NCBI GenBank assembly: GCA_037176905.1 | Contig: JBBBWG010030399.1 | Coordinates: forward strand, 1 to 49,057 | Origin: Azolla pinnata | Taxonomy: Eukaryota; Streptophyta; Polypodiopsida; Salviniales; Salviniaceae | Length of the DNA stretch: 49,057 nucleotides | Direction: 5' to 3' | In this document: in pieces, positions 1-12,503 of the stretch | Layout: the number at the start of each line of letters is the position of its first letter | Position numbering within the stretch: position 1 is the first letter of the stretch | Notes under the pieces: model-generated | What the model was told of the DNA's origin: nothing | Seen by the model: only the letters and a program-made list of their open reading frames with translations | Databases searched by the model: none | Translations under genes and position numbers: made by a program

Positions 1-208
1 GTGTGTGTGTGAGGATGCATGCATGTCTGCACTACGATGCAACATGTATGTGGGCATGTATGCAGCCCTTTGAATGCATGCAAGCATGGGGTGTACTCCA
101 GCATATGTGTGCAAGTGTGATGCATGTCTGGCACTGTGATGCAACCTGCCCGGTATGCATGTGCGCATGCCATGGATGGATGCAAACGCAGAGATGCGCA
201 AGGGAAAT
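1..208 (-). repeat. TGCATG-rich repeat in intron 1 of the bHLH gene
   Basis: The sequence after the bHLH exon-1 donor (GT at 209-210) up to the window edge is dominated by degenerate TGCATG, ATGCATGC and GTATGCATG units, with a GTGTGTG run at the extreme left. It resembles the larger array at 12640-13205. Reading frames through it are Met/His/Cys-rich and look like repeat artefacts. Confidence 0.6.
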
Positions 209-210
209 AC

Positions 211-555
211 CTTGCTGATGTTGGGCACAATGGCTCTGAGGGAGAAGAGCTTCTCGTTCAGCCTCTTCCTCCGCCTCCGCTCGGAAACCAGGTTCTTGAA
301 AGGAAGCCCCTTGCAGCGGCGGCGGAGGGGGAGGGAGGGGGGGGAGCCCCTCGATCCGTCGCCAAGGGCCCGGCTGCCCACATCCTCCTCGTCCTCGTCG
401 TCATCCATGACAGCGCTGGTGCCAGAGGAGTCGTGGCGGGAGCGTGGCAAAGGATCGATGGCAGGGAATAGGGAGGGGTTAGGGTTAGGGTTAGGGTTAG
501 GGTTAGGGTTAGGGCTAGGATTGGGATGTGGGCTAGGGTTCGTTGCAGGGGACAT
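211..555 (-). CDS. bHLH transcription factor, first coding exon (gene runs off the left edge)
   Basis: This exon encodes the N-terminus of a plant basic helix-loop-helix transcription factor, a nuclear DNA-binding protein. Translation from ATG 555 gives 115 residues in one open frame. An in-frame stop lies upstream near 741-743, and 555 is the first ATG after it. Residues about 1-30 are a Pro-Asn-rich repeat beginning MSPATNPSP. An acidic stretch, MDDDEDEED, starts at residue 50. The bHLH basic region and helix 1 fill residues 86-115, with the signature NLVSERRRRKRLNEKLFSLR followed by AIVPNISK. The Glu-Arg-X-X-Arg core needed for E-box contact is present. The exon ends AAG|GTATTT, at the phase-0 position where plant genes of this type commonly have an intron before the MDKAS-type loop. 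The loop, helix 2 and C-terminal region must lie beyond base 1. The subfamily (bHLH35/27-like or AMS/DYT1-like) cannot be decided from this piece. A second in-frame ATG at 408 could be an alternative start. Confidence 0.8.
479..514. repeat. telomere-like (TTAGGG)6 tract inside the bHLH exon
   Basis: Six perfect TTAGGG units occupy 479-514 on the plus strand, flanked by degenerate units (GGGCTAGG, TTGGGATG, GGGCTAGGG) to about 540. On the minus strand the tract is (CCTAAC)n in frame, so it reads Pro-Asn-Pro-Asn within the bHLH protein. All units are six bases, which keeps the frame. The non-coding telomere-like tract at 20514-20571 contains mainly seven-base plant units. Confidence 0.85.
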
Positions 556-3311
556 AGCTAACAGGGTGCGGGGGGGCAAGGGATTAGGGCTTGCGAGGCA
601 GCGGGGCAGGTCGTTGTTCGGTAGCTTTCTGGCTATGGCGTGTCTTCTACAGATCAGCAGCAGCAGAAGCAGAGGCAAGCAGCAAGAAGCAAGAAGCAGA
701 AGAGTTGCGTTTTGCGTTTTGCGTTTTGCGTTTTGCTTTCCTCATAGCCACAACCAAAGCCTGCTTTTCTTGTTGCTTTTTTTGTTTTTCCTCCTCTTCC
801 TCTTTGCTTCTTGCTTCTTGCTTCTTGCTTCTTGCTTCTGCTTTTGCTTTTGCTTTTGCTTTTGCATCTGCTTGTCAGAGTCTGGAATCAAAAAAAGCAT
901 ACAGAGAAAGAGAGAGAGAGAGAGAGAGCAACCGAAGATGAGTGGTTCGAACCGGTTCCGGATAGCGGGGGCCTTTCAGTCCGCGAGATCGAAAAAAAAA
1001 AAAAGAGAAAAGATTCGCTGCTATCGTCTCGAACAGCAGCCCGAGATGCGGATCACCGATCGAATGCCGTCCGCGCCCAATCAGCAGCCAGAAAAACTCG
1101 ACAGCAGGCGCGACAGAAAGATGCATTCCGAACCCGGCCGAGGCCGCAGCTCATCATCGTCAAGCAGCGAAGCGAAGCAATACGGCGGCCCTCTGCTGTC
1201 TTTTCTTTTCTTTTTTTATGCTTTTTTCGCATCTGTCCGCTCCACTCGACCCGCAGCTCCAGTACTCGTCCGAAGCCCCAAGCTCGGGCAGCAGCTCCAC
1301 TGGCTTTTCGCCGTTATATTCTTCTTTCTGCCGGTTGTTTGATGGAGCCCTTCTCCATTTGTAGTTCCTCCGCTACTGCTACCCACATCATCAGCCCACA
1401 ACGCCGCTATCGGCCCACGCAGCAAATTCAATCTGGTACGAACAATCCACTTATCAAGACCTTGTCCCTTGGGCCCGCTTGGATTCTTCCAAAAGCAAGC
1501 AACCGCACTGTAGGCAGTGCCTCCATACGCTAGTCTCGAATCACCGTGAAAATTCGGTTCATCTTCGATCATCCCCTGCCTTCACGTCTCATTATACCTT
1601 TGCCTTCGAGCAAAGGCATGAATCATCAAGGAAAAATCATTTCATCACTTGATGGGAAGCACCAGATGTTGCTTCGCCATCGAGCAAGATCACATGGGCT
1701 TCGCTTTCGAAACAAGGCAGCTGCAGACTCTTCATTTACAAACACGTTGAATGTGCTTTGACATTGTTCCCTAATTTTGATAAGAGCCAGGACAAACAGG
1801 CTGCAATTAAGGATCAAATTAGCCAGTTCACACATCCCAACGACAATGCTCCACCCAAATTACAAGAAGAGATGCTTCACAAATTTTAGGGAGTTCTCTC
1901 TCAACCCAAGAATAACACAGAATATATGGCTGAATAGGGCATTCAAAGTAAGATGAATTGATTACAGTGAGCATAACTTGAGACAACACCTCCTGTTTCC
2001 CTGAATTGTCAAGATATCGAATCGAGCATTTGACACACTGTTTAGCATTCCACAGATGCTGACCATAGAACAACCACAAAAGAGCTCTACCCAAAACTGC
2101 TCGGCATCAAAGAGAAAACCATCAGAAACAGCAAATGACAAAAGACTAGCCACCAGCATTCTGCTCCACTCAAAGAAAAACCCATCGATTCACACCATCA
2201 AACGGTCTTTTCCTGTGAGACTCACTCACTCATTACACCATATTTCCATTGTTGGTACAAATTTTGGAGGGTTTTAGTTCAGGTGCCAAAGAAAGCATCA
2301 ATAATCCTGTTGTATAATGGCTCATATCGACCATAGACCAATTTGGTCCACTCTCTGGCGCTGAATATCAGATGTAAGAGAGAATAACAGATGTTGCTAC
2401 ATTCATACAGAGATATGAGGACGAGACCACCCACCTATGTTCCATTCAGTGTGACTTACTACTCAGTTTTCCAATGTTCCAGCATCTATGATTACTGTCC
2501 CCATGCAATACAAGAAACTTACATAATGCCATGAAGAGCTAGTCTTCACATCGTCTTCGAAGGTCATCCATCAATTGTCCAGCCCTGAACCATACTTACT
2601 GTACACAAGAGGACCATTCAGAACTGACTGTATGGGGGGTCAAAAGATCTGACCTTACTTGAGTTTCTTTGCTAATATCAACACACACAAAGGAAATTTT
2701 TATAGAAAAATTGGATGGATATCAAAGAAAAAAGAAATGGGTGAGAAAGAGAGTAAGATATGGTACAAAAAACATTTCGCTTGAGATTTTATCAACTCTT
2801 GGAAGGTCACAATTACTGCCCAAAAGCTTAAAAACCTCAAAAAAAATCTGCTCCAACTGCGTCCTCCTGATGAACACATCATAACCAAAATCCAAATTAT
2901 CATTAGCATTGAGGAATGTAAGAAATACAAGCACTTTAGGCCACAATAAAAGAAACAATACCTCATAATTTACACTCGTGACATTCAGAAAGACCTCAAT
3001 CATTGACCTCCCTAATAAGAAGCATACACAAAAAACATAGGAGTCACGTGAACAAGAAAATTCAGATCAGAAGAACTTAGATTTGAAGAGTTCTAGAGAC
3101 ATCAGAGCATTAACCAATTTTTACAGTACAGGGTCACATGAGTTCTTTTAAAACTGCATCCAACCATAATTATTTTATTATTGGAACAAAACTTTAGTGC
3201 AATGCATAACAGCCAAAGTCAGCTTACCTTACATTATATTGGGAAATTCAGGGACCTTCCGGAACATCACAGATGACAAAAAAAACCACTCCTAGTATAT
3301 CTACTTTTTTT
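556..3311. other. spacer: 5' flank of the bHLH gene and 3' flank of CDC27
   Basis: I see no supportable gene here. The part next to the bHLH gene (about 660-930) is low-complexity: repeated TTGCGTTT units near 705-740, CTTCTTG and GCTTTT units at about 800-868, and a GA run at 902-928. This would be the 5' leader or promoter of the minus-strand bHLH gene. GA runs of this type are known targets of plant BPC (GAGA-binding) factors, but no function is shown here. From about 1500 to 3311 the sequence is AT-rich and unremarkable, and includes the 3' UTR side of CDC27. Confidence 0.5.
902..928. repeat. (GA)n microsatellite in the 5' flank of the bHLH gene
   Basis: A nearly pure AG/GA dinucleotide run about 350 bp upstream of the bHLH ATG. 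It reads as CT on the sense strand of that gene, a common feature of plant 5' leaders. Confidence 0.7.
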
Positions 3312-6300
3312 TTACAGATTCTCATCGTCAAGATCATCAGGAACATGCAGCTTCTCGATGGCACTCTACATCAACAGATCATTAGGTTCAGACCAATAGT
3401 TACTACTGAACTTAATTTTTAATATGAATCCCAAAACGACAACTTATTGTTTTACCTTTATTAGGTTCACATCTGCTGTAGATGGTTTCAAATCGAGCGC
3501 AATAGCGAAATGGTACATGGCTTGCTCTGGCATATTCAGCCTTTTATAGATTCGACCCATTAGAAAAAATACACTGCTCTCTCGTGGTGCAACCTCATTG
3601 AGATCCTCAAGCTCCTTCAACGCATCTTCATATCTCTCGTCACTCATAAGAACACTAGATTTCTGATATTTCGGTAATGGGTTTTTAGGATCTGCTACAA
3701 TAGCCTGTTCTAGGAAATTTAAAGCTTCTCCATTATTCTGTTACGAGGACAGCGGATAAAGGAGACAAAAAGGATCATAAGAGCTGCATTAGTTTGGATA
3801 AGAGAATCAGAAATGAGAGATTACATGCAAAAAGTAAATAAGATAACAAGAAACCCCTCTGCAGAAGAACTTGTATTGGAATATCAGAGAGCCCCACTGC
3901 TGGGACCAGACACTTGTCAAAAACATTTTCAAAAATAATCCGGACACAGCTTGGAGAATAGAAACCACAAAAGGTAAAACTCTGATAAAAAATCCAATTC
4001 AAATTTCAACATTTGAATTTTTGTATGGAGGATTATTTGCAAGCTAGAGCAGGACAATCAATGTTTGAAATTTCCCAATTGGATCATTCAAATAACCCTA
4101 ACCCATTACCCCTCTCAAAATTAATTCCAAGCCCCTCAGAGAACAGTAACAATGCCTTAGAAAAAAAAACTGGACTACCTTTAATGCATGTAATGCCATT
4201 CCAAGATAGCATAGCAAAACAGAAGAGCGATGATTAATGAGCAAAGCACGCCGGAAATGGTATTCAGCAAATTCAAACTTCTCCTGTCTGAAGTAGATGG
4301 TACCAAGTCCATACCTATAAAAAAGGAATGCTAATTATCCAATGTTGTGTACGTAAATTAAGATCGCATCAATTTATTATCAATTCCTTTTTATAATGTG
4401 CAAAATATAGTACAAGTAACACTTGCATACCATGCATTATAGTGCCGTGGATCTATTCGAATAGCTTGTCGATAGCATGCAATGCCTTCCTTAAAATCTT
4501 CCATTGCTGCATATCTGTATTATTGCAAAGAGAGTTAGTAAAGAAATGTCTACTATTCAAAAATAATAAGCAAATAGGTTTCATTTAAAGGGTTTGGTAT
4601 ACTGTTCCAACTGGAAGACAGATGCACACGAATTCAATGAGGTATAATGAGACAGTGTGCACGCTACAACAGAATATTAACTAGTATTCACGTCATCTAT
4701 ATATAAGAGAAGTGCTCGATGCACATACTCGTGTCCACACAGAGTGTGAGCATAAGTAAAATATTGATCAAGCTGAAGTGCCCGTTGAAAATACTTGAGG
4801 GCAGTTTCATGGTCCTTCTGAAGACTGAAGCAGTTTCCCATGATACACCTGACAATGGATTTATCTTAGCTCGGATGACTATTGAGACCATTATTTGTAA
4901 GATGCAGTTCTTCCTCACCATGCTTGTGGAGAGAGGCGATCCATAGAAACAGCTTCTTGAGCTAGATAACTTAGTTCCATCTCTTTCTTCATATGCTGCA
5001 GAATCCACAATTTGCATCCATAGAACTTTGTAATTAGTAGTTTTATAATACGACAGCCCAATCACATGATTACATCTCACGTCTTGAGGTTTGCATCACC
5101 AAAGTTAGCTATACAGAAATTCAATCAACCTTAAAAGCCCTCTCATAGATGTGCATTATTGAGTGGAAACTTTCACACCAATTTCTAAAAAGCTGAGAAA
5201 ATTTCTCAGTTTTGGGAAAATACAATGGTACTACTGTACAAATCATTCAATCCGTACAAAAATGAAGCCCATTGCAAGAAGTTCTGGAGGAAGACTTCGT
5301 ATGGACCAGTCAAAATGAATATGTTAGTGCATGCCAAAGAAATAATCGAAGGATGCAAATGAGGATATAACCACTCTGATTAGGAGAAGACCAAGTACTA
5401 GAAGGACCCACCCCTTTACAACAGTGTTCTAGAAAGCTTTCCAGAAAACATCTCCTTAAAGGGCAAATGTACATATAGGCACTGAGTATCCAGCACTTGA
5501 GTGCTGGGTCTGGAAACTTCTGTGGGATATTCAGCTGCCCAAAATGCATTCTGGTCAATAACAAAAGATAGTGGCAGATTGATCCATCAAGCTAAATCGG
5601 AAATCTCAACACATGCTCAGGTTTTGTAAGACAGTTTTTAAGCTCAATTACTCGAATAATGAAATTATGAGGATAAGCAATAAAATAAATGTGAATGCTA
5701 TTCATTGATGATCATTTGAGAATTACAGAAAAAGTTCCAGACGCAGATTTTTGACAGAAAAGAAAAGGAAGTGCCTAAAGAACAGCCATGAAAATACTAC
5801 TATTTAGCTTCTCACATTCACAAGATGAGGAGTTTTACAGGTTCAAATAAACAACCAAAAAATTTTTTTAGCACAGGGAAGCCTTACGAATAGTATGGTG
5901 GAGTATATATCAATGCCTTCAAGACGATAAGGAGATACTCTTCGGGCCCAACTGAATGCACGCTCAGCTTCAGGATAATTCACCATCTCAAAGTATGCCT
6001 TCCCAACCTAAAAAAATAAGATTGTCAATGATGAGTATACTATGTGCTCGGAAACCAGAAAATATTACAAAAGCTCAGAACAGAATGATCCTGCGAAATT
6101 AATTAACTCTAATGGAACCACTACCATTAAGTAACCATTGGTTGGATGTGGCAACATTCCAGTGGATACTAATTCTTAAGACAAGCAATGCAGACTGTGA
6201 AGAGAAATTACATTTATCACATCATATTCATAAAATATAGATAATTCTCACTTAAAATGCTCTTTAGGATTTGATTTCACTTCAAAGGTAAATTGCACCT

Positions 6301-9300
6301 GACAGAGAACCCATCCAGTAGCATACTGCTGCTGATTGAGCTTCATGAATGCTTGCAACGCCTCCTAATATCGAAGATCAGAATAGAAAGTTAGCACACT
6401 GAAATTTTTTCACCAGCCATTCATAGACAGAACAGTTATAGATATTGTGAATTTACAAGCGCAAAATCGATCCCATCTGGTATAAAAAAACCATTTTTAC
6501 TTACACATGCCCATTTATTGAGAGCAATTCCATTGTCAAGTTTAGCTTACAACAGTCCCAAACATGATTTCATTATTTAGTGGAGCTTGAATTTCGAGTT
6601 TACTACTAATACTTGTAATGTACCAATTTTGCATATTGTCGGAGTCTCGCTCACCTGGCACCTGTACATACATAGATGCCTATATGCCTCTCCTAGCAGT
6701 CTAAGCAAGCCAAGAAGCTCCAGGGCCCCCTCCATTGACCTTTTCTCACGAGGCACTGCAGTACCATTATTTGACCGCCCACGAAACTGTGGGTCATCTT
6801 CAGCTCCACCAGTAAAACCTCGTCTGCCACTTGCCATAACTTCATCATTATTTATATCATCAACAGCATCAGCACTTCTCCGCACTGATCATGACAGAAA
6901 TCAAGCATCAGAATGACATATGAAAATGAAATGAATAGGTTATAGCACCAAAAAAGAAAGATAATATCATAAAAAGTTACCAGCATCAGGATTTATTTCT
7001 GCCAACCCAAGAGCACTTCGCCTAGTTGAGCTAGAACGAAAGGAATTGGTTGCAGCATTTCTAGTTGATATCCCTGATCCGGTAACCGAAGAATGACTAG
7101 ACCCATTACTACCCGAGCTTAACAAGCTAGCACCTGTTGATTGTTGACTAGCTCCAGCACCTGTATCACCAGAAAGACGTGTGCTTCTCCTTGTGATTGG
7201 CTCTGCAAACAATCTACCAGAGACCTGAAAAGGGTAGCATGATATATAGCTCAACCCAAGAAATAACTATGACAGCTACAACACTGAATTCTCCTAGTAA
7301 ATGCATAACATTATGAACCAAACACCTGCTACATTCATCTTGTCAACCTGAGAAGAAGTGGATCATGAATATTGTGGAGCTACAAATTATGTTAATCTTC
7401 AACTCCCTCAACAGAAGTGTCACAATCTGTTCTCTTTTGCATTACGGACCAGATACTTTAACCTTTAGAATCTTATCATTCTGGTGTTAATAGCAATTGG
7501 TTTAGCAATTGGTTAATATCTCCTCGATGTTTGCCACATAGCCAGGCATCACTGTTGAGTAAAAGTATGACTTTGGAAAAAGGTAATATATTTCGAACAA
7601 ATGCAGTATTGGGATTGATTATCCGAAACAAAATAATAAAGGAATGACAAGCTGAATTTGAAATTGCATAAACTACCTTCTTCAATTTTCCTTCATCCAT
7701 CACTTTCCGCCTTTGTTGTTGCACAGATGCATTCACACCTCTTGGTGAGACATCGCCGATTTGAGTTGCTGAATAGTTAGAAGTTCCTGATCCTCCTCCT
7801 GAAGGAGCTCCAAAAGCTCCATGAATTGTCCTATTCAGAGCTGGTGGACCACTAGGTATCTGGAAATCACATAAAACATTGAGATTTAACCACACAGATT
7901 CCAGATGAATGCAATATAAGTTCCCTCTACCTGAGCAGGAGCAGGGGAGGGTGTACTATACAATGAAAGACCCCCCGATGCAGGGGTATTGGCACCAATA
8001 GATCCGCCAATGTCATTAACAGCATTTACTCTCGTCTGCCTTGGACTTGCATCATTCAAGTACAGGGATCGAATAGGTTTCATGGAGACGGGTGTATCCA
8101 TCACTTCATGCTGAGGTTGAGAATCCAAATGTGGTTGCTGCCGCTGTAAATGTAAGACTGATAAATCCCCATATAATGTAGCAGCTTTCTCTTCAGCACC
8201 TGCATGAGGTCAGCTCGATTTAAGCTCTTCCTAAAAAAATTTGATTAAATGAGATGTAAACTCAAGCTTGCAGTGCAAACCGTGAAGAAAACATCAGTCA
8301 AACGGAACATACAAAATGAACATCCATTTTTAGCTATCCTGATCCCAATTGACACGAATAATACCAAGGAGCTATATCCATTAAAATATCAATTTGCTCC
8401 TGCCACCTATTTATATTACTAGAGAAGAATTTATGCATTCAGATATATATGCATGGACCAAGAGCATCACATTAACACACTCAATTATTAAAATAATGGA
8501 CTTCAATATTGAGTATAAGCATCACATTAACACACTCAATTATTAAAATAATGGACTTCAATAATGAGTGCTAATTCATGAGTAATATTACAGAAGGAAA
8601 ACCAAAATGTATGGTAAAAACATTTTATTTATGCTAACATCATCCTGCTTATCAAAATCAAATAGAAAATCATGTGTTTAGCATTGTATAAGTGATCACT
8701 TAAGAATGAAAATCGAATTATAGCACTGTTTGGAGCTTTGACTAAGATTCATAGACTTCCATGAGCATTCAAATAGGATTCTATCTCTATTTTAGCTAGA
8801 AAAGCAGGACTTAGCAGATCAAAAACTAAACCCAAAATAACGCGGCATTGGAAATTGACTAAGCAAGTTGTTTGCAAGTCCCTAATGATGCCAATAGTAA
8901 CCTTGATAGAGCATAGAAACTAACAACATCTAAGCAGGTGGAGATTGATGGGTTCATGCAGGGTCTATATTAATATTGAGGTGATAATGTTAGGCCACAT
9001 TATGCATATCACTGGTCCATGTACATGTAAATTCATAAAGTAATTTTGGTTAGATGTTCAAACAGATAACTCGAAAAGAGACAATTCAATGAAGATCTTT
9101 ATGTCAATGGCTGGGCACAACCCAAGAGCAACTAAAAGGTGCCACATTGACCTCTCTAAAGCACTGATCAGCAAAAAACCAACCTGAATCAGGTGAACAG
9201 GTTCATAAGATTAGCTATAAGCTATAACTCAGATGAAACATGGTCAACTCCAAATTTGATTCAGGAAAACTGCAAAGGAAATACTTGGGAGAATATTTTA

Positions 9301-12300
9301 CGAACCAAGAGAACACAGGTCTTCATAGGCTGACCAGAAAAATAGATCCAGTGACAAAGCTTGTGTGTAATGCTCTATGGCTGCTTGTCTGCGATCTGTA
9401 TGCCTGAAAAAATATGAAGAAAATATCATGCCAATGAAACATTGCAGATTAGTACAACGCCACGATAGCTAGCAATCAGAATCTCACCGACAAATCAGCC
9501 CCAGCATGTAGTAACCAGCAGCACCATTTGGAACCTACAAAAATGGACCGTAAGCATCCAATTTTTGCTGTTTTCTGAAAATTGTGTTGTGACAGACACT
9601 CATACACAAGTGCCAAAAGGAAAAAACCATACAATCATTCAAAACTCATACATGCAGAGAGACGGTGATTTGGCCTAATGAAATATTTATATCACAGGCA
9701 CACACTTCATAACCATGAAGACACCAAAAAATCATCACATTTTCTTACCACAAAAATTAAAGAAGTGTGATAGTATTACAAAAGTAGAAATGATATATAG
9801 TACACCTGCATACCTCAACTCCAGGCTCACCAGGAGGTAGCAAGGCTGATTCTGCTTCTGCAAAATTACCCATCTCAAAGCACGCCAATGCAAACAAATA
9901 CCGTAGCTGTGCAGATTTGGTGCCTATATATCACAAGAAAAGAAGAAGTAATCAACTTAACAAAGTAATAAAAATCATGTACTAGACAGGTTTAGCAAAA
10001 AGGGTGAATTTTTTATGATGCATACTCACACACTGTATTGCTAATCTTACACATAAGATGTAAGATATAGCACTCACACATTCAACTTTTTTGATATTAG
10101 AATAATAAGATGTAAGATAGAGCAATAAGATGTGTGAAGCATGCCTTTCAGAATGTGATAAACCCGGTAAGCTTGATTATTCCTGAAATAGCATGTTGCC
10201 AGCAAATGTAAATTGGCCTGAAACAGCACCGATGTTATAATATGAAGCTTGAACAAAATAGGAAAAGGAGAAGGATTGAATATATTTGTGGATGAAGGTT
10301 CTAAAAACATGAGGAATAATTTGTCCAATTAGAATAGTCTAGCAAACCCCCACAATTTGAGATTAAAAGAAAAAATGCCCGTCACTTCTCAGCAAAGTTA
10401 GCAATTTATGAATATATGGCAGATAAGACAAAGCCTCGGTTCATATTTCCTGTGCATGATTTGAGCCAATCTGTTGAACTAAAAGAAATTCCATCTACCA
10501 ACAATTATTTTTGCAAGCCAATGTACTCCTCAGCATAAATATCGAGCGACGATCAACGAAGTCCTTCATGTGATTCAATCATATAGTGATAGAACATTAT
10601 AATATATCAACTTTTGAGCATTAAAATTTATATTTCTAACCCCAAATTATCTAAGGCCATTAAGAGCCGCATTACTGGCCCATCTCCCATTTCGGGCTTA
10701 CTTGCTCCTATTCAGTTAGCCTTGTCGATTTTAACTTTTATAACATTACGCACTTGTAGATTATCTATCCCAATTATGATAAGATGCAATCATCAGCTTT
10801 AAACACTGACAAAATGCTTTGTTCCTGTGTCATTTGACGTATTCTTAGACAACATCATTTTTCTCAAATAATTCCTGCTTTCCTAGTGTTTCCATATTTT
10901 CATTTTCTTTTTGTTGTTGACCTCTGATTCTTGACTTCCTCAATTTTCAACGAAGGTGCATAATCCATCCCTTCAACCCATACTACCAATGTACCTATGT
11001 GATTGATTTTCTTAATGAATAAGAAACGTATTCATCTTTCAGCATAAACAGATTTGTGGCCTTTAAATTTTCAAATTGAACTGAGAAAACCCTCACTTGC
11101 ATGCCCTCAGAAGAACAGAGACTTAGAAAACTGACTTCTGGCTGGACTCAATGATATCCATGACCATATACATAGGATTTGTAGTTTGTGTTATGAACAA
11201 TGTGAATGATTGACGTGTGACATTGTTCTCCGGCAACCAAGCTCAAATCTGTGCCAAAAACTGATACACCTTATTCCATTTCAAGATACGAGCATTGATG
11301 TTCTCTTTCATTTCAGCCAGGTTAGTTCACCTATATCTATTATAGGTGTAACCTTAGTTGCTCTGCTCATTTCTGGTACTGCGGTAACGGTAACCATCAA
11401 TCTCAACCTCTCCTGGTTCCAGAATATCCACTTGTTCGCAACCTTCAAGTAGATTGTCAAGGCTTTCCATCACTGCGGCTTACATGATGTCTTGATACAT
11501 TGTCAAGCCTCTCTAGTATAAGCCCCTTGTCTTTCCCTTTACAGTGTCTTGGACAACTCCTATTGCAGACCTTGGAGTCCATTTTCGACTCTTGTTAGAA
11601 CAATGATCTCTTGTTACCTACACTCACTAGATGAATAAACCATCTCGACCACCACCTGCATTTTGCTTTGAGATATTATGTCCAGTTTTCCATGATGATG
11701 ATGGAACCCCTTGATACACTACTGGCACATTTCTACTTGGATTTTAATCCTCCAGCAATCTGCATCAGCATGTACGGTCATAGTGGAAAACTGGACATTT
11801 TTATTATGTCCAGTTTTCCATGATGATGAAGGAGTCCCTTGATAAAGTACTGGCACATTTCTACTTGGATTTTAATCCTCAACAATCTACATCTGCATGA
11901 ACGGTCTACCCGGATCAATTGACACTCAGTTAGAGCACATCTCGTACTGGGATGTTGCTTACCCAGTTCGTATGAAACTTTTTTACATGTTCTGAGAATT
12001 CGTGTATAGTTTGATAAGCACATGCAGATCAGCAGTAATATTTTCATTAGAGAGCTCGAGAAAGGGAACTTGAACTGATGAAAAATTCGAACGAGTCAAC
12101 CCAGAGATATCGATAAGACAACTTGAATTAGATTCTCCCGGATTCTGTCCATCCCTCTATCAGGACTCTACGCAATGAGTTTTTTCTTTTCTGAGACACT
12201 GTTTCTCAGAAGCAGAGACTTGTGCCAAATTTAGGGTTTGCACGAATTTGAATTCCGGCCGAGCCAGGACAGATTTTGAGTCGAAAATTACGTCTTATTC

Positions 12301-12503
12301 AGCTCGGTGCAAGGGAGAGCGATACGAACGCGCGATTATCGAGACAGAAATAGAAAGAAAGACCTTGCGGGAGTTGAGGGAGGCAGGAAGAGACGAACCT
12401 CTGACGGGTACTCTGCGTACAGCCTCTCGCAGAGGAACGTGGCGTTGCGGTACATGTAGAGCTGCAGCGAGGAGTTAACACAGTCGACGAGGGAGGCTTC
12501 CAT
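3312..12503 (-). CDS. CDC27: CDC27/APC3 (HOBBIT-type) anaphase-promoting complex TPR subunit
   Basis: CDC27/APC3 is a TPR scaffold of the APC/C ubiquitin ligase that binds IR tails of co-activators and drives mitotic cyclin destruction. Seventeen exons: 12503-12399, 10217-10145, 9923-9814, 9534-9488, 9403-9306, 8199-7931, 7859-7677, 7224-6981, 6884-6655, 6364-6299, 6007-5888, 4995-4919, 4848-4729, 4514-4431, 4314-4179, 3737-3456 and 3365-3312 (2298 nt, 765 aa). The N-terminus MEASLVDCVNSSL matches the family start. Exons 1-5 (residues 1-144) form the N-terminal TPR/dimerisation region. Exons 6-8 are a Ser/Gly/Thr-rich linker. About residues 430-765 are tandem TPRs, with recognisable blocks such as LCGHEYAAMEDF, HYNAWYGLGTIY and LMGRIYKR. 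Intron 2 has a GC donor. Intron 1 is 2.18 kb, far longer than the others. ERD2 lies divergently upstream. The length is close to the roughly 740 aa of plant homologues. HOBBIT versus CDC27a identity is not resolved. Confidence 0.93.
8463..8572. repeat. 55-bp tandem duplication in CDC27 intron 5
   Basis: Two head-to-tail copies begin AGCATCACATTAACACACTC at 8463 and 8518, nearly identical over 55 bp. The intron (8200-9305) is otherwise AT-rich and without visible genes. Confidence 0.85.
10143..10146 (-). other. GC-type 5' splice site of CDC27 intron 2
   Basis: Exon 2 ends CTGAAAG and is followed by GCATGCTT, with no usable GT in phase nearby. Joining at the GC donor to the acceptor before 9923 restores the family motif LKG-T-K-S-A-Q in frame. 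Using the strong-looking GTGAGTGC site downstream (donor about 10075) shifts the frame to an early stop. I infer a GC-AG intron. Confidence 0.7.
11354..11470 (-). other. short coding-like fragment in CDC27 intron 1 (unassigned)
   Basis: The antisense-of-window reading from 11470 gives a 38-residue open frame with a balanced composition (MESLDNLLEGCEQVDILEPG then EVEIDGYRY...). It sits alone between stops inside the unusually long intron 1. I do not recognise it. It could be a fossil of an inserted gene or transposon, or chance. Confidence 0.2.
11674..11908. repeat. 128-bp-spaced direct repeat with a 15-bp hairpin, CDC27 intron 1
   Basis: Two related copies of about 105 bp start with TATTATGTCCAGTTTTCCAT at 11674 and 11802. 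They share a central block, CTGGCACATTTCTACTTGG, and the second differs by scattered substitutions. Between them, TGGAAAACTGGACAT (11784-11798) and its exact reverse complement (11806-11820) form a 15-bp stem with a 7-nt loop. No terminal repeats or target-site duplication that would name a transposon were seen. Confidence 0.75.

Noticed and set aside
155..1342. 395-codon plus-strand open frame
   Set aside because: It runs antisense through the bHLH exon and then through Ser/Leu/Phe-rich low-complexity sequence; the minus-strand bHLH reading explains the conserved part.
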